The notes under the pieces were generated by a model. The model worked only from the letters and a program-made list of their open reading frames with translations, did not search any database and was not told the origin of the DNA. A stretch of 64,000 nt of DNA from the NCBI GenBank assembly GCA_003956705.1, contig QZCP01000124.1:72426-136425 (forward strand), given 5' to 3'. This DNA is from Brevipalpus yothersi (taxonomy: Eukaryota > Arthropoda > Arachnida > Trombidiformes > Tenuipalpidae). This document shows positions 54,304-64,000 of the stretch, piece by piece. The position numbers were made by a program, and so were the translations under genes. Within the stretch, counting starts at the first letter, position 1, and every line of letters starts with the position of its first letter.

Positions 54304-56238
54304 GAACTCCGATGAATCTCATTATATATGGTCCTGGTGATTCTAAAATCGATCCTCAAACAATGATCTAGTGTTTATATAGGAATTTTCATGGTCATCA
54401 AAATCATTCGTGTAGTATTTTTGAATGGTGCAACCGGAACATGTTCAAGATTTCGAGTAAGGAAGATGGAATCTCTTTTCCAAACCCCGGAAGAGATGAA
54501 ACTTGACCATTTCTGGGTATTACATTCCGTTTTACTTCTTTTTTTCGGGAAAACGTCATGAACTGTGACAGAAGGCTGACATGATGAGCCTATGGTTGCC
54601 TATTTCTTCTTTCAGAAGAGACGAAAAAAGGAAAAGAAGAAGTCTTTGAGGGATACATGTCAAGTTGCAATCAGAATTGAATCCAATCCTAACATTTCGA
54701 TATGCTCCAGTTCTCTCAGGTAAGAGCTAAATAAATTGGAAGCAAAACGATGTTGTTTACGTATATTAGCAAATGGAAACATTGGTAAAAGCAGAATATA
54801 TATAGTATGAATATTAAAGTGGTTGATGCTCGGAAGATGGAGATGATGAAGATGATGTAGAAGAAGAAGCTCCCAAAAGTGGAAAGCAAAAACATGGTCA
54901 AGGTGAAGGTGTATGTTTTGATGATATGTGAAGCATGTTGCCAAAAAGTAGGCAAAAACTGTTCAAATAAGCTTGAAACTTCGAGAAGAGGAAGAAATGA
55001 ATTTCTTCGAGAAAAAAAATGTATTCTATGAAAGGAATACATCTCTGAAAAGCTAATCAATTTATATATTGGATATTATTCGAAGGAGAATGTTTATCAA
55101 TCAAGAATGCTTGAACTTCCTCTCCAGTCAGCCTTGAAGAAAATATTTTCCTCAGATTAACAGAAAGAGAGGGAGAGATACATCAGCGAAGATGCTGGAT
55201 CTATGCATAAGCCAATGAGTATTGATTTCTTGGGTGATCAAAACAGACAGCAACATGTAAATCAACAATTGAGCTTAGCTAACTTAATGAGCATCAATTT
55301 GATTTGTCTCATAGAGTTTAGAAGATTTTGTTTGAAAAATTGCTCATAATCGTCTTATCTTCCTGTTTTCACTGACTGATGCCTTTAATATATTAATGTT
55401 TTTCACAAAAAGCTCTCAAAGAATTTGAAGTGTTGCTATTTAAATATCAACAATCAAGATGGATGATCATCCAGAAAAACATACTCATTACTTTAGCCTT
55501 CGATTTTTTTCGTTGATAATAATGAGAAAGAAAGCGGAAAGAAAAATGATTCAGAAGAACAGAATTTTCCACCAAAATTGAACGAAAAGCAGCAGAAATA
55601 CAAAAGTGTCCCGAAAAATCCTCACCCAAACAATTCATGGAAACAATGCTGAGTAATCGGAAAAAGTGCTTAATTCTTATGACATAAGGCTCTGATCCTG
55701 ACAGATTCGTGAAGAGAAAAAGAGAGCAGAGATCAATCTGATAGATTAATTCGGGTTACACGAGTGACAATCAATAAACACTATTATTAAATCCTATTCA
55801 ATTCTTTCATGTCATCCATTTGATTCGTAAACAGAAAATAAGACAGAAAAGATCGCGTGAGTTGAGCTGTGATCAAAAATGATTCTAGTAAAAATATCAC
55901 GAAAATGGTACCATAATCTGAGTGTAGTTAGTAGTAGATAAGATTTGGCTGGAGTTAAAAGAGTGAAATAAAGAGATTATTTCACAGAGAGAATTAATTG
56001 ATTTTCTCATCGTCTTACTAATTCATATTCATTGACTCTCCCCTTATACATCTTCGCTCTCACGGAAGATTGAACAGGATGCTTGAATTGAGTTCTTATT
56101 TATCAATTATGGCGGATGCCTCTGGTAGACACAACATCCACCCAGAGGCTTGCTTTCTTGGGTATTTGTGAGCTAAGATGATGAAAGAAACAAAAAGAAA
56201 TAGATAAGTAGAAGAGAAGCGAGAGAGGAAGAAAGAAA

Positions 56239-56241
<3 letters not shown>

Positions 56242-56294
<53 letters not shown>
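56242..56294. repeat. (GA)n microsatellite
   Basis: About 53 bp of GA preceded by GAAA-like units. Confidence 0.97.
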
Positions 56295-56297
<3 letters not shown>

Positions 56298-59200
56298 GAT
56301 GAGAATGGAAGAGGATGAAGAAAAAGCTTCCATTAGGCAAGATCAGGCAGTACTCATCACCAGAGCATAACATTGATGGTCTGGTAGAGTGATTTTTTGT
56401 CTACTCTCAGCTTCTTTTTCGCAACATTTGGACACTACAGAACACACAGAGAAGCCAAAGCGATTATCATCAAAGTAATGGAGAGAAAATCTGAGTCCAA
56501 AATTTGTGGGAAGAAGGAGGAAAGAGGAGAGAAAATGATTCACTTCGGAAAATATTTTTTTTTCACACATTTTTTAATGTACTAGAGTAAGGAGCAATAT
56601 TAGTTCTTTCCAAAGCCCTATATCAAAAGTGGTATCCTAATAGGCTTCCCGGAAGACCGCAAAGTATCTCATGAAATCAATCAGTTCGATGAATTTTATG
56701 CGAAAACAAGTGCATTCTCTTATGAATTTCTCATACAATAATAATGATGATCCCCGGACAAGGCTCATCAACTATCAAATCCATTAGCTAAGCAAGTGGA
56801 AGAGAAAGAGGAAGAGGGAGATAGATTGACCTTTGATGAGTTATGGACTTTACGAACTCCTCATGATACACAAATCGTCATATTCATGGTCATTGGAAGA
56901 TTGAGAGAATATTTTCCCATCTTCATTGATCATCATCGAAAACATTCCAAGACTTATTATTGGATAAATCATGGAGGAGAATATTTTTCCCACAGTGCAC
57001 TTGATAAACTGATGGAGAAGCCGAAAAATAACTCAATCATTGGTGAACAAAACAATCCTAGTGAAAACACTCAAAAGCATATGAAGATAGAGGAAGAGAG
57101 AAAAGGAAGATTTCATAACTAAAAGAACGCCTCTCTTAATTCTGAGTTCCTCACTAGTCAGTACATCTGCCTTCTCAAGATGTTTGCTAAATAATTCATA
57201 TTCCTTACTACTATTACTTTCATTGAGCTTCTTCCAGTCAAAGTACCGTTATATGAAGTATTCTGTAGTGGTTTACTGGGGCCGATAGTTTTACCAACTC
57301 CCATGGCATTGGTGGTTAATTCGATGACCTATTTTCTTCTTTTTTTTGCTCACCAAATAAACATTCGAACATTCGGTTAGATGTAAAATTTATTTCTTGC
57401 TTAGCTTTAGAGCTCATTTGATCCTGATCCGATTGTTGATCTGGTGATGACAAGAGATTGTGTAAAGCACAGTTCCTCAATCTCATTCTTTCCTGCATGA
57501 GATCCTATCATAACAAGAACATTTCTCTCTTGTTTTTGTTGAATATATAAACCCATTATAACGGAAAACGATTGATACTTTCTTTCTCATGAAAATACAC
57601 TCACAGAAGAACTTATACACCTATTTTTTCATGAGTATTCCGGGAAAGGGAAAATGAAATTGAGCATCATCTAAAAAGCTCTGGGTTCTCTATTCCAGTA
57701 TGAAGATGCTCTTCCTATCAAGTTCATGAAAAAATCATGAGAAGATCTTTGAAAACAGAATTTCATCATGGGAAGAGCCCTAGAATACAATTCTGATCTC
57801 CATGATGTTTTGACAGTGAGTTGAGAGGGTTTCATCATTCAATTCTCAAAATGTTGTCTTACCAAAAGATAGCATCCAAAAAAGAAAAGTGAATGGAGAG
57901 GTCATAATCACATGATGTTACCATTACTTGAGGCTTTCTCAGGAGTAAACCAAGGATGATGATTTTCTCCTAGAAAAAAGATACTACTTTTGAAAAATAC
58001 ACCCTTTTTTACTTTGAATCAAATAACGGTCAGCTTGATGGGCCATAAGATGATGGTCCAGTCGATTTATTGAATGGTGATGATTTTTTTCCCATGTTTC
58101 CAACCTACATGGTCCGGTTCAGCACTTTGCTTTGAGTAGCTAATCGAGTGGGAAGCTTCAATTGCTACATCTCATAGAACCATTCAAGAGAGAAAAAATC
58201 AATTGAGAAAAAAAAGTTTTGTTGCTTTGATCACTGATTTGTTCACTCTTCATCAACCAACAATAGTAGCATGCTGAGAGAGAAAAGTTTCTCAAGTTTT
58301 CTTGAAGAAACAGAATAAGCCTTTGCCTCATGAGAAAAAAGTATGACATCTGTATGAATTGAATTCTTAGATCAATAAGAACTTTTGATGCCAATCAAGT
58401 GAACATACATTCGTTCCCATGAGTTCTGAGCCTGGATTGTGAAGAAATCATAGAAAAAAACTTTCTTAATATCTAGAATCTCGAGAATTTAAGATTCGAA
58501 AGGATTATTGCAAGTAAAAATAATGAGTTCTGAAAAGTTCTCTTGTTGAAAACTTCTCCAAGAACAGATTTAGCAGAAAAATTGACCATATTTCTGAGCT
58601 TTGCAAAACATGAGCACTACAAATGTGAATTTTTCGTGATCAACGTTGAAGGAAACATAGTTTGTACAAAATTTTTGGTAGTCAATGTATCATTTTTTAG
58701 AAATATTCTTGTTGAGTGTGTAAAAACCTTCAGAAAACAATTTAGAAGCTGTTCGATTCCATTTTTGAAACTTATTTTTGAACTCTTCTAGATTAAGTTC
58801 CAAGGCTGAGAAGTTGGAGAATTTTATTTTGAATCCCTGGTTACAAATTGGTTGCATCCTAAAATTTGCAAAAAAGATCGACAGTTTTCCCACACAAATC
58901 CTTGCTCTGAATTTTTCTCACTTCATAATATGAGGAAAACTGTGGAACTCACGCAACCATCATGGTTGGAGAAGTAACAGTGAAGGTTCGATCTTCGAAA
59001 ATGATTGAACATTCACACACAAAAAATGATCCAATTTTCTTGTGGCCTTAACACACTTTTGTGAAAATTCTCGAGAAATACTTTCCATAGAATTGAGATA
59101 TAGTGGGAATAAATTCATTCTTCATACAGCTCGATAGCTCTTATTTTCTTTTACTTATTTCCGGATATTGTCAACAGAATAGATCAAATCAGAAAGAGTA

Positions 59201-60986
59201 AATATGTTCTCTTCGGGAAGAGAAGAGAGAAGTTTCGATCAATTCAACTCTAGGAAGCGAGAAAGGTAGAGGCATATCTCGGGAAGTATCATTCTTTTCC
59301 AGCTTATTCTTGAACCAAAAGTGTCTACACCAAATCTTCTAATGGAACAAAAGACTATGGATAATAAGGATCCCTTCTGTTGACAATTTCAAGCTCAAGC
59401 ATCATTTTTTCTGGATTTTCTGAGAGACGACTGTTGATTTTTCAGATGATTTACGATCGCCTGTCAGACATTTGACTTCCCGCCCTTGTCTTCTGATCTC
59501 AACAACAACAGACAACTCTAGAACTCCAGAACTCCAGAACTTCGAATCGAATAACAAATGAAAGTGTAATAAGATATCCAACCGAAAGTTTTAGGTTTCA
59601 AATTGAAGATTAACTAAACATATTGAAACAATTAGTCGGATTATTTCCTTCCAAAAGAATGAAAAGTTAAATGTGAATTCGGCGGAATTGCATTATGAAT
59701 CCATTATTAGGTAAAATATTTCGATCAACTGGATTACATTTCGTTGCTTTTTGTTGCCTCGAGCTATATGCATTAAAGCATTACAGTAGCTTAAATTTCT
59801 AGATCCATTCACGAATTTGATCTGAGTTGCATCAATCAGAGGGCTTTATACATCTTGACTAGATCATTTTTAGCATTATATTTAGCTTCCAGGCCACTCA
59901 ATAAGGTTCAGAAACGAGATATTTTGCAATAGTTGGGGAGAATACGATGCTAAAAAGGTTTTCACCTATTCTCAGTTCTATTTTCAGCCTTAAAGCAGAT
60001 GATATAATGTGTTCTCAAAGTGGAGCTTGCTTAATGAAATATTTTCATTGAAACGATCAATATGGCATTATATTTTATTCTTTTTCGACAAGTTAGATTA
60101 TCAAAAGTTTAAAAGTGATCTTGTCAAAGCCAACCAAATTCAAAAACTCATCAATTTTTGAATTGCTATTGCTGACTAACAGAATCTCATATCACTTAAT
60201 TCAAATAGTTTCTCAATTTCAGTACCTCAATTTTCCCAGAGGACTTGGGAGAATTCAAGTGTAGTTGGTGCAAATATATTGAAGAAAATTTTTCTTGGGT
60301 GCATGTGGCTGATCTTCTACACTCCCATTTCTGTAGGGTGTATTTTTTTCAGGGTATCGGCTGCTACTTTATTGATCATCCAGATCAGCTGATACTTGCT
60401 ATGATGAGTTACCAGATAGAATGGTATGATGATGCAAACAGTTCTGAGCTTCTATTTTTAATAGAAATAGAATGTAAGGGCAGTTCAATCGGAAGAAAAT
60501 TGCATAATCGAATGAAATCATTCAGGGAGCAAAGAAAATGAGAAGCTCTAGCAATCGATGAAATATGTCTCCGAACAGGGATAGACAGAATATTCAGTGA
60601 ATAGAGGGAATCATATTGAAGAACTAAAAGGCACAGCTTGTCAATTCAAAAACTAAGAGAATTAATATCCACTCAAATGCTGCATCTTCCATACTGAAGC
60701 AAGAATGGAAGAATATCCATCAACATCGGAAGAAGAGGATAAATTTTAGAGGCTCATCGTTGTATCCCAATGGTCAAAGACCTGGATTTTCACCCAAATA
60801 TTAGCTCAAATAATGCTATCTCCACACGCAATCATTCTATTTCCCATGCAATTGGAATACCATGTATATATTCATGATTGTGTGTGTATATATGATATGA
60901 GAGATGAGTTACTCACTCTCTATGATGATTGCTCCTGGGTGTATATATGTGTGTGCCGTCATGAATAAAGAAAAAGAGTTGCAGAA

Positions 60987-61030
60987 GAGAGAAAGAGAGA
61001 GAGAGAGAGAGAGAGTGAGAGAGAGAGAGA
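60987..61030. repeat. Interrupted (GA)n microsatellite
   Basis: GA units with a few A and T interruptions. Confidence 0.9.
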
Positions 61031-61126
61031 ATGAAAAGATGGGAATAGCAATATGATGAGGAGCAAACAGGGTATATTTGCTCCAAAAAGCGAGAAAGAA
61101 ATGACACTTATTTATCCTGTGATAGT

Positions 61127-61128
<2 letters not shown>

Positions 61129-61185
<57 letters not shown>
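61129..61185. repeat. (CT)n microsatellite
   Basis: About 57 bp of CT only 100 bp from the preceding GA tract, so intron RNA could pair GA with CT into a hairpin. Confidence 0.97.
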
Positions 61186-61189
<4 letters not shown>

Positions 61190-62388
61190 CCATTATTCGA
61201 TAATATAGTCTGGTTGAAGGAAGAAAAAAGCTGAAACCTATTTGTTCGATTGAATATATATCCTTCATCAAACAAATGTTGCTTCCCTTTCTGTCTCTCT
61301 ATTCAGAGAGAATGATCCACAGTTTTATGAAAACGGAAGATGAATATCATTTCATCCATCCATCAGAAGGAAGGGGCAAAAAAATTGATATGCTATGGGA
61401 TGAAAAGAGAGGGAATACTTTCTAGGAGACATGATCATCAAAGTTTCAATAGGATGAAAAGGAAACAGTTCAGAGGTATCTGGTAAGATGATTCTCACAG
61501 ACAGTATATACCAAACGTATATTGGACAATATCCGGCCATGAAGTGTTTCATGATTGCCAACCTTATTTCATTTAAAGAGGAAAAGTATCCTTGACCGGT
61601 AATGATACACCACCACCATCAATAGTGTAATGATAAAAAAAGATGCAGAGGTAGAATGAGTTCCGAGAATTCTTCTGTGATACAAAAACAAGCACCCCAG
61701 GCTCATGGCAATATTTGATTCCGTATGAATAGAAAATTGAAATTATACACAGAATGGTGGATGATGAATTGAGCAAGCCCATCATGGCATCATTGCAGCA
61801 GATTGCTCAACTTACTCATCTTCCTGGTGAATATCAATTTCCGATGTGATCATTTATGCAAGGACAAAAATTGTTTGGAGTGGTGAAATTGAAAAGAAAT
61901 AAACTTTCCTGATAAGATTATCTTTCATTGGGAATACAAGTATTGAAAGTAGGATGAAGGTGATACAGGTACATATGCTCTGATCATCGTTCCAGTTTGC
62001 CTAAAGGTCACTAGAATAACGATGTTTTTGATAGTCTTCGATATAATTGAGCTTCAACATTCATGGCATACATGTAGGTGAATAGAGAATAAAATAGAAG
62101 TGATGAAATGATAGTTCTCCAAGAATATAGAGTAAACAATGATAGTGTACTCCATCTTAGTCCAAGCACATTCCACAGGATTCCGAATTCTGATCAGTCA
62201 CGAATTCATTTGAAATGAAAATGAGAAGACAAATTTGGCCCTATTCACAATGAGCACGCACATCTATGGCCTAAACATAAGAGCAATCGTTTACTCAGCC
62301 TCTGCAAACAACTAACATTGGGTCGTTGATACACAAATTGTATTGCTAAATTCATTTACCAAGCTACATGTACATGATGTTTGGTTAT

Positions 62389-62391
<3 letters not shown>

Positions 62392-62448
<57 letters not shown>
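62392..62448. repeat. (GA)n microsatellite near the RGK splice acceptor
   Basis: About 57 bp of GA ending about 410 bp upstream of RGK exon 2. Confidence 0.97.
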
Positions 62449-62449
<1 letters not shown>

Positions 62450-62856
62450 CAAGGGTATTGAAATGGACAATCAGAGGATGATAGTGGGAGAGAATCAATC
62501 GAGAAAGATAATGAAAGTTAACAGGAAAGTGGAAAGTAGAACAGCCTGGAGCATAGATAGAGACTAATATATTCGCTAATTTTCATTGGTATCAGCATAA
62601 GTTGGACGATGGATGAAGATATTAACCTTGAAACTGATCTTGATAACTCGGAAGGTTGAATTCTCTTCACATCTATTCCTTTGTTGATGATCTGATTAGA
62701 TTCTCTCTTTCTTTTTTTCATCACACTATTGAGCATTGAACTCACAGCTCGTAGATAAATAAAACTCTACTAACTGCTTGTCATTAGATTTACTTTTGGC
62801 TAAATGCATTCCGTAAGACTGACTGTCTTCATGATCTCTTCTCATTATTTCTTCAG

Positions 62857-63330
62857 GCTCGTGGGATGGATGCCTTACTGTTGATATATTCGATTGTGGA
62901 GCGAAAAAGCTTCGAGAACGCTGCTCAATTATTGGTTCTTACGAAACTAAATCTGGTTGATTTCAAGAATAAAAATCCAGTGGTTCTGGTCGCAGGTAAT
63001 AAAGTGGACTTAGAGAGATCTCGAGAAGTAACGACCGAAGAGGCCAAAAAACTTTGTCAACGTTTTGAGGTTAAACATGTGGAAATATCAGCTCTTTTGG
63101 ATTACAATTTTGACCTTCTCATGAAACAACTTTCGAAACAAATTTGGCTAAACAAGATAAATGATTACACACCTGGAGACTCTACACGCTCATTGCGATC
63201 ACTTGTATCCCGAAGTAATAATGATCTGGTGAACAGTTTGGGAAGAAAGTTGTCAGGTAAATTTTTCAATCGACTGTGGAAAGGCTCAAGATATTGGTCA
63301 AGATCATGCGATCAATTGAATAATCTATAG
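62857..63330 (+). CDS. RGK-family GTPase, coding exon 2
   Basis: Second coding exon, 157 codons plus stop, continuing exon 1 at 44232-44906. It holds the rest of the GTPase fold: ALLLIYSIVERKSFENA, the guanine-specificity box NKVDL within AGNKVDLERSREV, and the G5 region EISALLDYN. The C-terminal extension is basic (SGKFFNRLWKGSRYWSRS) and ends SCDQLNNL, matching the RGK hallmark of a conserved Cys seven residues from the end in place of a prenylated CaaX box; the basic tail is the membrane phosphoinositide and calmodulin region in the family. Fragments derived from this exon lie at 7195-7500 and 7613-7675. Drosophila Rgk1-3 and vertebrate Rad/Gem/Rem are the nearest relatives I know. Confidence 0.9.
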   Translation, partial: ARGMDALLLIYSIVERKSFENAAQLLVLTKLNLVDFKNKNPVVLVAGNKVDLERSREVTTEEAKKLCQRFEVKHVEISALLDYNFDLLMKQLSKQIWLNKINDYTPGDSTRSLRSLVSRSNNDLVNSLGRKLSGKFFNRLWKGSRYWSRSCDQLNNL

Positions 63331-64000
63331 AGTCTCGACAATCATGGGTATCAAGAGAGATTTATTCTCATGAATTCCAAGTGGCCAATATCACGTTAAA
63401 TTTTCAATGTTTCCATTACATAATAATCAAGATACCTCCTTTCCTTCTGCACATTTTATTGTACAAAGACGACAATATTGATTAACCATTTAATCATATT
63501 CTCCGAGAAATTTTTTTGTCTATCCTCATTCAAAGACAATTATGTGTGCATGATTCTGCATTCAAGATCAAGGGAAAAAGTCGTACGATGAAGCCAAACA
63601 AGCATCAACTGAACGTTAATCATTGCAACCATCATCAATGAAGCCATCGAAAGAGTAACATAAGAGATGGAAAAGAAGAAAAAATTTCATCAATTCTCGT
63701 GATCAAGCCCATTATGTAGCTTACCCTTTTCACGATTTTCATTGGAACTTTACAGAAAAAAGTATGACAATGGACCAAAATATAACAGTTATAATTTCAA
63801 CTCTTTCTTGGAACCACTTCTTTGTGTGTCCATATTGGAATCAAGAGAAAAGATAGCCGAGAAAGAGAATTTGACCGAAACCTAAAAAGATCAGCAAGAA
63901 AATCATGAAATATTCGGTAAGAATATAGTGTGATGATGTCAAAAATATCCATCATCAAGGTTCCTCATCCGAATTTTCTCATTACAAGTAGTGATTCTGG
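63331..64000. other. 3' flank of the RGK gene
   Basis: AT-rich; presumably the 3' UTR and intergenic DNA. No canonical AATAAA close to the stop was noticed and no other gene is evident. Confidence 0.45.

Larger units (their letters stand above)
44907..62856 (+). other. Large RGK intron (17,950 bp)
   Basis: Bounded by GTAAGC at 44907 and TTTCTTCAG ending at 62856. The flanking codons join IHEIEKQ to ARGMDALLLIYS, which matches the continuous RGK alignment, so no coding exon is missing. Its frames (for example at 45759, 54716, 56796, 58543 and 60245) start with non-ATG codons or are AT- or repeat-driven and have no domains. It contains at least eight GA or CT tracts and may hold regulatory elements; I see no nested gene. 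Confidence 0.8.

Noticed and set aside
56796..57122. 108-codon frame in the RGK intron
   Set aside because: Starts at GTG, no recognisable domain, AT-rich composition; treated as chance.
60245..60541. 98-codon frame in the RGK intron with several Cys
   Set aside because: Starts at TTG and the cysteine spacing fits no finger pattern; no splice support.
1..64000. CRISPR arrays, bacterial operons, ribosome binding sites, rRNA
   Set aside because: The window is eukaryotic; periodic repeats are microsatellites or the ~158 bp tandem units, with no spacer-repeat structure. No tRNA gene was recognised by eye, but a covariance search was not possible.

Overview
The window is nuclear DNA from a small-genome arthropod, probably a chelicerate and plausibly a mite. 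The evidence is AT-rich sequence, GT-AG introns that are often under 250 bp, TCAGT-type initiators, BTB/C2H2 transcription factors of the arthropod lola/chinmo/tramtrack type, an RGK GTPase, DPH3, DCTN5 and IMMP2L orthologues, and an APE-type LINE. The mite assignment is inference. Very long (CT)n/(GA)n tracts occur throughout and produce most of the long Ser-Leu or Arg-Glu open frames, which are not genes.

Layout. 1-14.2 kb is mostly noncoding and microsatellite-rich. It holds a possible coding fragment (3.54-3.80 kb), fragments of an RGK-GTPase exon in both orientations (7.2-7.7 kb) and one small unrecognised gene (8132-8521). 14.2-19.3 kb is a two-exon BTB/zinc-finger transcription factor (copy A) with its promoter. 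24.8-33.2 kb is a minus-strand accessory block: a 641-aa and a 179-aa protein sharing an unusual two-finger zinc module, then a LINE whose APE-reverse transcriptase frame is followed by a 22-nt-overlapping Arg/Asn-rich frame. 35.2-38.9 kb is BTB/zinc-finger copy B, a duplicate of copy A including promoter and 5' leader. 39.5-41.8 kb is a compact housekeeping cluster: DPH3 (-), DCTN5 (+), IMMP2L (-). 42.9-43.4 kb is a small secreted cystatin-like gene. 44.2-63.3 kb is one RGK-family GTPase gene whose two coding exons are split by a ~18 kb intron.

The most notable signals are: (1) the two BTB/ZF copies are mosaics of perfectly identical and clearly diverged segments, as expected from gene conversion; (2) they share a promoter block with a palindrome and paired TCAGT initiators; (3) the LINE has an inverted frame order, and a short motif of its C-terminus recurs in the neighbouring zinc-finger gene; (4) the RGK gene has an altered P-loop and has shed pseudogene fragments about 37 kb upstream of its first exon. 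All gene calls come from reading translated sequence, splice signals and remembered family features; no database search was possible.
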